Positions 38,867 to 48,558 of a DNA stretch of 64,000 bases are shown here, in pieces; positions within the stretch are counted from its first letter, which is position 1, and each line of letters opens with the position of its first letter. The position numbers were made by a program, and so were the translations under genes. The stretch spans positions 1 through 64,000 of the forward strand of contig JADJTQ010000013.1 of the NCBI GenBank assembly GCA_016711125.1, in the 5' to 3' direction. The notes under the pieces were generated by a model, which did no database searches, was not told the origin of the DNA, and worked only from the letters and a program-made list of their open reading frames with translations. This stretch comes from Saprospiraceae bacterium. Its GTDB lineage: Bacteria; Bacteroidota; Bacteroidia; Chitinophagales; Saprospiraceae.

Positions 38867-39865
38867 ATGAAAGTTAAAATAGGCGTAATCGGAGCAGGTC
38901 ACCTAGGGAAGATACATCTTAAATGTATTCAAGATGTTGCTGAGTTCGAGCTGATAGGATTTCATGATTCGGATACTGAAAGATCAAAGGAAGTTGCCGC
39001 CGAACTGGGAGTTACGGCGTTTGATACGGTTGACACACTAATGGATCTCGTCGATGCCCTCGACATTGTGACACCTACTTCAAGTCATTATCTGTTGGCC
39101 AAAGCGGCGATGAGCAGGGATAAACATGTATTTATAGAAAAGCCCGTGACCGCCACCGTGCAGGAAGCTACGGATCTGCTGGAGCTGCAAAAGCAAAAAA
39201 AACTTGTTGCTCAGGTGGGACATGTAGAACGATTTAATCCGGCGATGTTATCGATTCAACATCTCAATATTGATCCTAAGTTTATTGAAGTCCATCGGTT
39301 GGCCAATTTCAATCCCAGGGGCACTGATGTATCGGTGGTTCTGGATCTGATGATCCATGATCTGGATATTCTTCTCAATTTGGTGCCGTCTAAAATCAAG
39401 CGTATTTTTGCGAATGGTGTGTGTTTGGTAAGTAAAACACCCGATATCGGTAATGCCCGGATTGAGTGGGAAAATGGGTGTGTAGCCAATGTGACAGCTA
39501 GTCGTATGTCTTTTAAAAACATGCGAAAAATGCGCATTTTTCAGCCGGATGCCTATATTGGATTAGACTTCCTGGAGCGATCGGCTCAGATCATTCGTAT
39601 GCAAGAGGGGCCTATGCCAGAGGCAGATCAAGCATCTTTAAATATTTTTGAATTGGAAACCGCCGATGGAGTCAAGACGGTGAGAATCGATATACCTCAG
39701 TCTCAACCGGTTAATGCTATTCAGATGGAGTTAGCATGTTTTGCAGAATCCATTCTGAAAAGAAAACCACCGGAAGTCGGTATTGATGCAGCTTTGCGTG
39801 CTTTGACCCTTGCATTTCAGATCTCAGACGAAATCCAGCTTAATCTAGATAAAGCCCTTGCATGA
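38867..39865 (+). CDS. Gfo/Idh/MocA-family NAD(P)-dependent oxidoreductase
   Basis: 332 residues. The Rossmann nucleotide site is KIGVIGAGHLGKIHLKCIQD, followed by IVTPTSSHYLLAKAAMS and the catalytic EKP motif (KHVFIEKPVTATVQEATDLL). The C-terminal domain begins near VGHVERFNPAM, with HDLDILLNL as the second catalytic segment. Members oxidise or reduce sugars, inositols or UDP-sugars. Here it is coupled to the next gene by an ATGA overlap and lies upstream of a polyprenyl sugar-phosphate transferase, so a nucleotide-sugar or surface-glycan substrate is inferred. The frame is intact. Confidence 0.85.
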   Translation: MKVKIGVIGAGHLGKIHLKCIQDVAEFELIGFHDSDTERSKEVAAELGVTAFDTVDTLMDLVDALDIVTPTSSHYLLAKAAMSRDKHVFIEKPVTATVQEATDLLELQKQKKLVAQVGHVERFNPAMLSIQHLNIDPKFIEVHRLANFNPRGTDVSVVLDLMIHDLDILLNLVPSKIKRIFANGVCLVSKTPDIGNARIEWENGCVANVTASRMSFKNMRKMRIFQPDAYIGLDFLERSAQIIRMQEGPMPEADQASLNIFELETADGVKTVRIDIPQSQPVNAIQMELACFAESILKRKPPEVGIDAALRALTLAFQISDEIQLNLDKALA

Positions 39866-40709
39866 TTTTAAGGAGTGTCTTTTGGCTATTGCCCTTGATT
39901 GGTTGGAGTTGTGGCAAAACGGAACTGGCTGAAATACCAACTTTTATTTCCATTGTAACAACAGAATTTGCTGTGGGGGTGGGACAAGGTACTGACCATC
40001 AATTGATCTCGGAAGTTTGGACCTATGCTGACAGTCAGTTAATTGGCGCTTATGCGGTGCCATCTCAGTGGCCATTACTTGGACAAGAACGAATCAGGCT
40101 TGATATCTTTGCCGGTATCCGCGAAAACGGGCAGGCAACCTCTCCTGTCGTCTATCCGCTCTTATCCGCGTGGAGTACGGACATTGCAGCCAGGCCAGGC
40201 GAAACGATAACATTGAGTCCAGTATTTAGCTATGCTAAGACGATTCGATTTGCGCTGGTTGAAGATTTTGAAACAAGTAATTCATTCAGGCATGATCTTG
40301 CTGGCGATTCCCTCACGATGTTTTCAGTCAGTGAGATCAATGCCATAGAAGGGAAGTCTGCCCGTGCTTGCTTGCAACAAGATCACCCTAACCTTGAGGT
40401 TGCCAGTAACTTTTCATACAGCGATCTGCCTGCCAACGGGACTCCGGTATTCCTGGAATTGAGTATGCCTCTGACACGCCACTAGCCGTTGGGTTGAAAT
40501 CACAAAATGGAAGCCGGCTTTATAAATTGCTGCTATTTGCCAACGAAATGAAACCTCAAAAAATCTACGTCAATTTTACCGCCGAAGTTGAGGCCGCTAC
40601 TTCTCGCGACTTTGAAGTGATTTTCCGCGCGACTTACGATACTTCTTCAAGCAAAGCCGAACAAGAGGTGGTTTTAGATAATATAAAATTGTTACATTTC
40701 CGGTCGTGA
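39862..40709 (+). CDS. Lipoprotein of the Gfo/Idh-sugar transferase operon (one frameshift)
   Basis: The ATG overlaps the preceding TGA. The leader MILRSVFWLLPLIGWSCGKT carries a lipobox (IGWSC). The mature part is beta-rich with no catalytic motif (ISEVWTYADSQLIGAYAVPS, then ERIRLDIFAGIRENG and FALVEDFETSNSFRHDLAGD). At 40459-40460 one T is missing: adding it rejoins LEFEYASDTPLAVGLKSQNG to the continuing frame, which ends at TGA 40707-40709. The carbohydrate-binding-module-like final third (IYVNFTAEVEAATSRDFEVI) suggests glycan contact. I know homologues only as hypothetical proteins in the same position. The stop overlaps the GTG of the next gene. Confidence 0.65.
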
Positions 40710-42124
40710 AAAATAGACGAACCCGAGATATAATCATCTATGGAGTCTTTGACTTTCTCGTGGCTATGTTGGCATGGGGATGTTTCTTTGGCTATCGCAA
40801 GAGGGAAGAGAATGGCTTCTTTACTTGGGATATGCTCGATGACCATAATTTTTACATCGGCATTATTTTGATCCCACTTGGTTGGGTGCTGTTGTATTCG
40901 ATTTTTGATGAATATCGCGACTTGTATCGCAAATCGAGGATTAAGACCTTTGCCCGAACCTTTTGGTTGATTATTATTGGGGTTTTATTTCTATTCTTTA
41001 CCCTCATTCTGGACGACACGGTCATCAATTACACCGGATACATAGAGTCATTTATCGTCTTGTTTTTTTTACAATTTTTTCTCACGGTCTCATCCCGCAC
41101 CATTTTACTTACCCGGGCCAGCCGGAGATTGAAAGCTGGTCTGGTGCAATATCCCACAATAATTATCGGGGGCAACGAACGGGCACTTGAGATGTACGAG
41201 GAAGTTAGTGGTTTGCGTAAGGGTTTAGGTTATAAGTTTGTCGGATTTATTGATGCAAATGGTCAGTCAGCAAATGATATGATGCGCTACCTGCCAAAGC
41301 TTGGGCACATCCGAGACATTGGAAGGGTCATTGAAGAAAGTGCTGTAGAAGAAGTTATCATCGCTATTGAGACGTCAGAGCATGGCAAACTGAAATCAAT
41401 ACTTGATATACTATTCGATTTTGAAGATAGATTATTGGTCAAAATTATACCTGACATGTATGATATCATGTTAGGTACTGTCAAGATGAACCATGTTTAT
41501 GGAGCCGTCTTGATTGAAATTGAACAAGGCTTAATGCCCCGGTGGCAGCGATTGCTCAAGCGTGTTTTTGATGTGATTTTATCCGTAATCTTAATCATAC
41601 TCTTAGCCCCGGTATACCTTTATATTGCGCTGAGGATCAAACTGGTCTCACCGGGCCCGATTATCTACCGGCAGGAACGGATTGGATATGGGGGAAAGCC
41701 CTTCACCATTTTTAAATTCAGATCCATGTATCAAGGGGCTGAAACCAATGGACCCCAGTTGTCGCATGATCTGGACGAACGTTGCACTCCTTTTGGTGCA
41801 ACCATGCGGAAATGGAGATTAGACGAGTTACCCCAATTTTGGAATGTGCTCAAGGGTGAAATGTCTTTGGTGGGACCCCGACCAGAGCGCTCTTATTATA
41901 TTCACCAGATCATGGAGAGGGCACCACATTACAAACATTTATTGAAGGTCAGACCGGGCATTACCTCCTGGGGGCAAGTAAAATATGGCTATGCCAGTAC
42001 GGTAGACCAGATGATTCAAAGGCTCAAATTTGACATTCTGTACATCGAAAATGCCAGCCTGGCCCTTGATTTCAAAATACTATTCTACACACTCCTTGTA
42101 TTGTTGCAAGGCAAAGGCAAATAA
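40706..42124 (+). CDS. Polyprenyl glycosylphosphotransferase (initiating sugar transferase)
   Basis: 472 residues from a GTG that overlaps the previous TGA. Four N-terminal membrane helices (residues about 8-125) are followed by a CoA-binding-like Rossmann domain (YPTIIIGGNERALEMYEEVS). A fifth helix (VFDVILSVILIILLAPVYLY) precedes the catalytic bacterial-transferase domain: SPGPIIYRQERIGYGGKPFT, FKFRSMYQGAE, LDELPQFWNVLKGEMSLVGP and the final KVRPGITSWGQVKYGYA. It transfers a sugar phosphate from a nucleotide sugar to undecaprenyl phosphate, the first step of capsule, exopolysaccharide or O-antigen synthesis (WbaP/WcaJ group). The sugar is unknown. Confidence 0.92.
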   Translation: MKNRRTRDIIIYGVFDFLVAMLAWGCFFGYRKREENGFFTWDMLDDHNFYIGIILIPLGWVLLYSIFDEYRDLYRKSRIKTFARTFWLIIIGVLFLFFTLILDDTVINYTGYIESFIVLFFLQFFLTVSSRTILLTRASRRLKAGLVQYPTIIIGGNERALEMYEEVSGLRKGLGYKFVGFIDANGQSANDMMRYLPKLGHIRDIGRVIEESAVEEVIIAIETSEHGKLKSILDILFDFEDRLLVKIIPDMYDIMLGTVKMNHVYGAVLIEIEQGLMPRWQRLLKRVFDVILSVILIILLAPVYLYIALRIKLVSPGPIIYRQERIGYGGKPFTIFKFRSMYQGAETNGPQLSHDLDERCTPFGATMRKWRLDELPQFWNVLKGEMSLVGPRPERSYYIHQIMERAPHYKHLLKVRPGITSWGQVKYGYASTVDQMIQRLKFDILYIENASLALDFKILFYTLLVLLQGKGK

Positions 42125-42748
42125 TTTACAGTGGCTCCGGACTATTTCGGCGGTTGATCCGTCAAGGAGATCCGAGTTCGAATCGAATCAGCCGTGTGTA
42201 TGACATATTTCCCTAATATGTGAAAACCATGAAAAAAAATTTGATCTTATTTGTTTGTTCTTTTGGCTTTGCCCCAAAAGAACCAAAAAGTCAAGGCTTT
42301 CGGCATTTCTTAACGGCCCATTTTGTTTTTAACGGATTTTTCGTCTATTTCGCCTAAAATGCCGAAGGCCGGTCCCTAGACCTTCCAAGAAAGGTCTTCA
42401 CTTTGTCGCTGTCTCATCGTTCTTATTTCTTTGTGCCTATTTTGTCAGCTTTTGCCATTTTATCTCACAATTTGTTGTTTAAGGTCCGTCGATTGTATCT
42501 CAACAGGCTTGTTCGAATTATTTCCCTTCGGATCTATGAACCTTGACTAAGTAAAATCAATCAGGGGATCGTCCAACGCTGCTCCAGTGCGTTGCTTGGG
42601 GGAGATTTGTCATGCACACGAATCAGCCTTAAGGTTTCATATTATAAAAAAATTTAATATTTTTACAAGCTGTGGATAACTATCCTATGGGATGGTCGGT
42701 CCCGTTTAGATAATCTTTATATTTGCCGCCGAGTTTGACTTCTTGAAT
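42125..42748. other. 624-base intergenic region with fold-back structure
   Basis: No gene. It contains the palindromic element at 42257-42397 (listed separately). A tRNA-T-loop-like string at about 42173-42189 does not form a tRNA. The remaining sequence up to the M14 gene has no feature I can name. Confidence 0.5.
42257..42397. repeat. Compound palindromic intergenic element
   Basis: Three inverted repeats follow each other. The first is a perfect 10-bp stem GTTCTTTTGG / CCAAAAGAAC (42257-42266 with 42274-42283). The second is a 14-bp pair with one mismatch, GGCTTTCGGCATTT / AAATGCCGAAGGCC (42295-42308 with 42357-42370). The third is a perfect 7-bp stem AGACCTT / AAGGTCT (42378-42384 with 42391-42397). 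No T-run follows, so it is not an ordinary terminator. It may be a REP- or MITE-like dispersed repeat; copy number cannot be judged from one window. Confidence 0.6.
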
Positions 42749-45121
42749 ATGATGATAAGAAAAACCTTCATTGTTTTCACCTCTACTTATTTGCTTTTAT
42801 CAAAATAAGTGTTGCTCAAAATTATAGTACCGCCTGCACATATGCAGGTCTTGCTGAGTTGGGTGCACTAGGTATTGCCGTTGATCATGTGCATAACGAG
42901 GGCGTTTTATCAAGGGTGATTTTTCGAAATATGAGATCGAGCTTGCAAGGTCGGCTGGATTTGAAGTCTCCATTCTTGAGCAAGATGCCGAATTGGCCTA
43001 CATCCACGGCAGTAAAAAAGATCATCAACGCAATAATGAAGCTTGTGTAGAGCATCTGAGTAGCCTGAACTATACAAAACCTAAAAATATACTGCAGGTT
43101 CGCACCAGGGCCATTTCACTTATGAGCAAATGCACGAGCAGCTCGATAAAATGGCTGAACTGTATCCGGAATTGGTATCCCAAAGAAAGCCCATCGATTC
43201 CTATTTAACAGAAGAAGGCCGGCCAATTGAATGGATCAAGATATCGGATCATCCCGATGAAGATGAAATTCACGAACCGCAGATGTTGTACACGGCTTTG
43301 CACCACGCAAGGGAGCCAATTAGTATGACTCAGATGATCTATTTCATGTGGTATATATTGGAACAGTACGCGGAAGATCCTGAGATCAAGCACTTGCTTG
43401 ACAATGTAGAACTTTACTTTATTCCTTGTGTCAACCCAGATGGTTATCTCTACAATCAGCAGGTGAGGCCCGAAGGCGGAGGTCTCTGGCGTAAAAATCG
43501 CCGGAATAATGGAGATGGAACCTTTGGTGTTGATCTGAATCGAAATTATGGTCATGAATGGGGACATGACAACGCGGGTTCATCGGGTGCCAGCCATTCG
43601 GAAGTATACCGTGGCCCAGCTCCTTTTTCTGAACCTGAGACTCAGGCAGTTCGTGCCTTTGTATTGGACCATGATTTTAAGTTGGCACTTAACTATCATA
43701 GTTGGGGCGGTTATTTGATTTATCCATTTGGTTATACCCCTCAACCTGCCGAAGATGTGGATGTCTTTAGGCAGCTCGGAAATTTGTTGACCAGCGAAAA
43801 CCGTTACGTATATGGTACCGGACTGGAAACGGTTGCTTATCCCACTAATGGAGATGCGGACGACTGGATGTATGGCAGTCACGACGATAAGGAAAGTATT
43901 TTTTCAATGACCCCGGAAGTTGGCACGGAAGAGCATAGTTTTTGGCCAGATGCGGAAGACGTAGAGGACCTTTGTCAACTAACGCTTAATCAAAATTTGA
44001 AAGCAGCTTTTTTTCTGCTTAATTCAGCTCTGGTGTTTGATGAATCAGAAAGCTATTTGACCAGCAGGCAGGGAAGCCTTCCCTTTTCACTGACCAAATT
44101 AGGTTTTGAAGAAGTCGCATTTGCGTTGACTTTTAAAGCGATTACCGAAAATATTGAGTTTGATAATCCTTCAAAACTTTATATCATTAATCTTTTCGGA
44201 AATCAGGCGGATGAACTTGATTATCGTTTGTCTCCCAATATCCAGGATGGTGAGCGCATCAAATTCGCGTGTACCGTTGACAATGGTTCGTACAGCAGAA
44301 CCGATACTTTTATCAAGTATTTTCGCGAACCAAGATTTGCAATGAATAATGAAGGGGATAAATCCATTTGGGAAACGAATACTTTGCTGGCTCAATGGGA
44401 TGAGACTGACAAGTTATTTGCAAGTGCACCAACTAGCCTGACAGACAGCCCCAATGGCAATACCATACCTTATACAACCAATTATCTTACTTTAAAAAAT
44501 CCGGTGCCGATTCTGAACGGTGATTCGGCCGTTTTGACCTTTCGAGGTTATTGGGATATTCAAAATCAGTTTGATTATTTAATGGTAGAAATATCGACAA
44601 ACGATAAGAATTTCAGTCCACTTTGTGGAAAATATTCTGTGGCAGGTAATTTAAATATTAATCGTGATTTACCGATTTATACCGGCCGCCAGTTAAATTG
44701 GATTATCGAGCGAATAGATTTGTCGGCTTATGTCGGTGAAGAAGTCACTTTACGCTTCACTATGTCGTCGACCAAGGATGACACCCGTGATGGAATTTAC
44801 CTTGACGATATCCGAATATTGGAATTTAACCAGGGGGATATTACAGGTACAAGAAATATCACTCAGGAGAGTTTTGAAAGTCAAATTTTTCCCAATCCTG
44901 CCAACCACCAGATCGCCTTTCAAACTAGCGATCTGGACCAAAGAATTGGATATTCTTTTGTGGAAATCATCGATCAATTGGGTGTGAAGCTAACCCGACA
45001 GAATTTAAAATCCATTACCTCCATTGACATTTCTGGATGGGCACCTGGGCTTTATTTTTACCGGTTGGTCGACCATACAGGTAAACCCACAACAGTTAAG
45101 AAATTAGTGATTAGCCGCTGA
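42749..45121 (+). CDS. M14 zinc carboxypeptidase with T9SS tail (several frameshifts at the 5' end)
   Basis: The intact part (from 43130) has all M14 elements: zinc ligands in TALHHAREPISMTQMI and LALNYHSWGGYLIYPFG, substrate motifs VNPDGYLYN and DLNRNYGHEWG, and the catalytic Glu in FSMTPEVGTEEHSFWPDA. A later beta domain and a T9SS sorting domain (IFPNPANHQIAFQTSDLDQR ... GWAPGLYFYRLVD) end the protein. The true N-terminus starts at ATG 42749/42752 (MIRKTFIVF...). The leader end ISVAQ, the propeptide (AGLAELGALGIAVDHVHNEG) and FSKYEIELARSAGFEVSILE, then QDAELAYIHGSKKDHQ lie in shifting frames, so at least three indels are present in 350 bases. It removes C-terminal residues outside the cell. 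Confidence 0.8.
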
Positions 45122-45149
45122 TAGCAGTCAAAATCAATGCACCCCGGCA

Positions 45150-45722
45150 TCAGATTCCATACGCGATCCCAAGACTAGCCGGAATCGTTCTATTTTTATT
45201 GTCTCCTGAATTCGTCACTGAATTTAATTCTAAGAATGCTCTCAAGTCTGCATTGAGCCAGATTCGCTTATTCAATCTGTGATTAAATCCCAAGCCACCG
45301 ACCATATCCAGCGTAGAAGAACGATTCTGGCTTTTGATATCAGTGTCATTTGATGTAGCCGATAGTAAAAATCCCGGGGCAAGACCTACAAATATTTTCG
45401 GACGAAAAGCTTCACCCAATTTTCCGAAAAAGCTATTATAGAGTACAGGAATCTTCAAATAATTTAAAGCTATTTTCTGACTTCCTGTCTTATAGCCTTC
45501 ACCTGAATACAGTAAATCGACGGTTATACCTGATTTTTCATTGATGCTGTATGTGGAGGTAATACCGGCAGCCAGTCCAGTGAGTGTTTTCGAAGCGGAG
45601 GAATTGATATTTGCAAAATTGACTCCGACACGTGGCCCGATGGAAAATCGGTTTTCCAACTGAGCGAATAGACTAGATGAGAACAGCAGAAAAAGAAAAC
45701 TTAAAATGGGAACATTTTTCAT
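45150..45722 (-). CDS. PorT-like outer-membrane beta-barrel protein
   Basis: The start chosen is the ATG 45722, which places the leader at the N-terminus (MKNVPILSFLFLLFSSSLFA); a Met further upstream would add a hydrophilic stretch. The mature 170 residues form alternating amphipathic strands typical of the outer-membrane beta-barrel family 2: FSIGPRVGVNFANINSS, ITVDLLYSGEGYKTG, LKIPVLYNSFFG and GLGFNHRLNKRIWLNADLRA. These barrels of Bacteroidota are structural or of unknown function. It is followed upstream by an OmpA-type lipoprotein gene on the same strand (80 bases apart), so both may belong to one envelope transcript. The frame is intact. Confidence 0.8.
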   Translation of the reverse strand: MKNVPILSFLFLLFSSSLFAQLENRFSIGPRVGVNFANINSSASKTLTGLAAGITSTYSINEKSGITVDLLYSGEGYKTGSQKIALNYLKIPVLYNSFFGKLGEAFRPKIFVGLAPGFLLSATSNDTDIKSQNRSSTLDMVGGLGFNHRLNKRIWLNADLRAFLELNSVTNSGDNKNRTIPASLGIAYGI

Positions 45723-45801
45723 AATGGTAGTTGATTGCTTTGTTGTTTTGTTGTTATTGGCGAGAGCCGCCATTTAGTTGATTGGAATAGGATGTTTAAT
45801 T

Positions 45802-46474
45802 TTATACTTCAGGAACCTCACCTTTTTTCGCATCTCGAATTAATTTTTTATTCGCGATGATGGTGAGTTCGACCCGACGGTTTTTGTCGGCCGGTTTCGG
45901 TTTCATTAGCCGCAACGGGATCATTTTCTCCCATACCCTCCGGACGAAGTCGTTTTGCAGTAACTGACTGATCGATGAGGTATCTTTCGACTGCATTTGC
46001 CCGCCGATCTGACAATTGCAGATTGTAGACTTTTTCTCCGATGTTATCTGTGTGACCAAAGATTACCACATCGGTTTTATCATATTTCTTGAGGGTCTTG
46101 GCTAATTCGTCAAGGTTTGTTTTTGTCTCTGATTTCAATGCATCCGAGTCAAAATCAAATAAAAGACCAGAATCAAAAGTGACTACAATTCCTTCTGCTA
46201 CACGTTCGATTTTAGCTCCCCGGAGATCTTTTCGTATTTCTTCGGCTTGTTTATCCATATCATCTCCTACCAGGCCGCCGGCGATACCTCCAATGCTGGC
46301 ACCGAGGACCATGGCAACAGCACGGTTCTTTTTGCCGAGAAGAGCACCGGTTGCGGCACCCACAGTAGCACCAATGCTGGCACCCTGGGTTCGCTTGGAG
46401 GAGTTGCACGAAGGCATAATAATGACACTTGCAATTACCAGCACGCAAAGAGAGATGGCTTTAAGAGTGCGCAT
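45802..46474 (-). CDS. OmpA-family lipoprotein with glycine zipper (one frameshift)
   Basis: The start chosen is the ATG 46474, giving LKAISLCVLVIASVIIMPSC with a lipobox. A glycine-zipper segment follows (ASIGATVGAATGALLGKKNR, then VLGASIGGIAGGLVGDDMD). The OmpA peptidoglycan-binding domain has LFDFDSDALKSETKTNLDEL, VVIFGHTDNIGEKVYNLQLS and DRRANAVERYLIDQSVTAKR. The conserved end GRQKNRRVELTIIANKKLIR needs two more A in the run at 45881-45885. As read, the frame instead ends GRQKPSGRTHHHRE. The protein anchors the outer membrane to peptidoglycan, a YiaD/Pal-like role. Length of about 220 is normal. Confidence 0.82.
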
Positions 46475-46716
46475 TCTATATTTTAATGGGAGCCTTATCA
46501 TAGCACAATTTTTTGAGAAATCTGTTATAAGACCGTGTGCATGCTGAATAGGTTCGATAGGATCTTCGCCACAATGCATAAAGGATGAATGTTTTCAAAC
46601 GAATTTTGTCACAAATGATGAGCAAAAGCATTCTGAGCTAAAAGGAGGGTCATCTTTTGCTTGAGTTTTGTTAAGTATTCTTGCATGATTATCCACATTC
46701 CTAAAATGGTAGGAGT

Positions 46717-47944
46717 ATGTTAATAGAAAGGAGAAAATTTATAGCAAATTCAGGCAAAGTGGCTTTAGCTACCCTGGTTCCGTCGACCTCATTATTCCGT
46801 TTTGGTAAGAGCCCCGCTGATAGGTGAATATTGGGGTGATCGGTACCGGTAGTAGGGGTAGTTGGCTCATCAAATTGCTAAAAGATATTCCCAATGCATC
46901 GGTGATTGCCTGTTGTGACGTCATGCCCAACCGTCTGGATCAGGGTATAAAATTAGCTAAACCTGAATGCAAGGGATATTCGGCCTATCGCAAACTACTT
47001 GATAACAAGAATATTGATGCGGTTATCATCGCTTCTCCTTTGTCGATGCACTTTGATATGGTTCGTGATGCCATAAGTGCAGGTAAGCATGTTTACTGCG
47101 AAAAAACAATGTGTTTTACTCCGGAGCAATCAATAGGTCTCGAGGGGATATTGAAAAATTCAAATTTGGTATTTCAGGTAGGAGATCAACATCGATACAA
47201 TCCTCTCTACAACCAAATCAAAGGGATCATCCACAGTGAGGATTTCGGTGCATTAAGTCATATTGAATGTTACTGGAACCGGAATGGTGATTGGCGCCGC
47301 CCGGTCGATGATCCCAAATGGGAGCGGATGATCAATTGGCGGATGTACCGTGAGTATTCAGGGGGCCTGATGGCGGAGCTGTCATCGCACCAGATAGATA
47401 TTGTCAATTGGATCGTAGAAGATCTGCCTGAGTCGGTATCGGGATATGGTGGCATTGATTACTGGAAGGATGGAAGAGAGACTTTTGACCATGTACATAG
47501 TGTCTTTAAATACCACAATGGTGTTCAGGCCTCATACACCTGTCTGACCACCAATGCACATATGGGATATCAAATGCCTCTTTATGGAAAGAATGCTACA
47601 GTACAGGTCACCGGTGAGCAGGGACATAAGGCTTTTATGTATGTTGAGCCGGCCTGGATCAACGGCATGAAAAACCCGGCGAAGTTGATGGTGTTTCAGG
47701 GGCCACAGTCAAAGTTTGGGAAGCAGGAAAACCTATGCCTATTCTGGCTAGAGACGGTCCGGAAGATGATGCTGAACCCACGGGCAAGGCACTCGAAAGT
47801 TTTGCCGATTGCATTCGCGAAAATAAACTACCCCTTTCGAATTATGAAAATGGAAAAAGTTCCGCGATCTGTGTGGCTAAAGCCAACGAAGCGATGCGAG
47901 AGGAGGCAATGATGGATTTGAAGAAAGCTTATTTGATGGGTTAG
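46717..47944 (+). CDS. Tat-exported Gfo/Idh/MocA-family oxidoreductase (two frameshifts)
   Basis: ATG 46717, preceded by AGGAGT, opens a twin-arginine-type leader (IERRKFIANSGKVALATLVP). One G is missing at 46823-46824; adding it joins VNIGVIGTGSRGSWLIKLLK, the Rossmann site. Then come ASPLSMHFDMVRDAISAGKH, VYCEKTMCF (EKP-like motif with Thr), and DFGALSHIECYWNRNGDWRR. A second lesion in the G-run at 47699-47702 (one G short) moves the frame; with it corrected the end reads ATVKVWEAGKPMPILARDGP ... MMDLKKAYLMG and stops at TAG 47942-47944. Total is about 408 residues, normal for the Tat-type family of this phylum. It acts on sugars in the periplasm; the exact substrate is unknown. Confidence 0.82.
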
Positions 47945-48177
47945 GTGAACAAATTGAATTTGAACGAGAAATGTCATCCTTATTGAACTGGAAACTTTGA
48001 GTGGGCAGGCTTGTACCAAAGTATTCTCTGATGTGGATAAATCTCACAGGGAAACAAGCACAAGTCTTGACAAAGGTCCAATGGCCCTTTGAACGAGATG
48101 ACCGCCAAGCGGACGGGAGAGCCATCGATCTTCAAACGGAATGGGACGAAGTTCCAGGTGACCTTTTTGTAAAATGA

Positions 48178-48454
48178 TCATGAAGCGTCGGGAATACCAT
48201 CAGTCCATAGGTTAAATCCCCGCTTTAGTAATAATTCATGAGATGTCGTAAAACGGCTTCCAGAGAATTCAAATTGAAGCACTGGCTTTGGTTGGTTTGC
48301 AAGTAGCCCAAATGACGATCCAAGGAGTTCCTTTTTTGGTGACTTTTTCGTAAGGCGCATTGTGTTTTTTCAATCGGGAATCAAGGTCATTAGTGGCCCC
48401 AATATAAAAACGATTTAAGGAAGTGGAATAAAGAATATAGGTAAAAACATTCAA
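48178..48454 (-). pseudogene. GIY-YIG nuclease-domain small protein, frameshifted
   Basis: The first 60 residues (FTYILYSTSLNRFYIGATND, then LDSRLKKHNAPYEKVTKKGT and PWIVIWATCKP) are a clear GIY-YIG domain of the small UPF0213-like family: the paired tyrosines, the Arg in LDSRL and the following KKH are in place. The frame stops at about 48269; coding-like sequence goes on in another frame to 48178. The C-terminal helical part cannot be joined with confidence, so I call it broken. Intact relatives are 80-100 residues. It lies just downstream of the intron-bearing tRNA but is not within the intron. Confidence 0.6.
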
Positions 48455-48476
48455 AGTGAAGAGTTGAGATGAGATG

Positions 48477-48510
48477 AAAAAAAAGCCTGATAATCTTTCG
48501 ACTATCAGGC
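48477..48510 (-). terminator. Rho-independent terminator of the initiator tRNA
   Basis: On the minus strand the perfect stem GCCTGATA / TATCAGGC with a 10-base loop is followed by eight T. It starts 9 bases after the tRNA 3' end. Confidence 0.9.
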
Positions 48511-48558
48511 TTACCTAGTAGCGGAGGCAGGACTTGAACCTACGACCTTCGGGTTATG

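Noticed and set aside
42131..42200. tRNA-like string (GTTCGAATC) after the sugar transferase gene
   Set aside because: The T-stem does not pair and no acceptor, D or anticodon stems can be formed around it.
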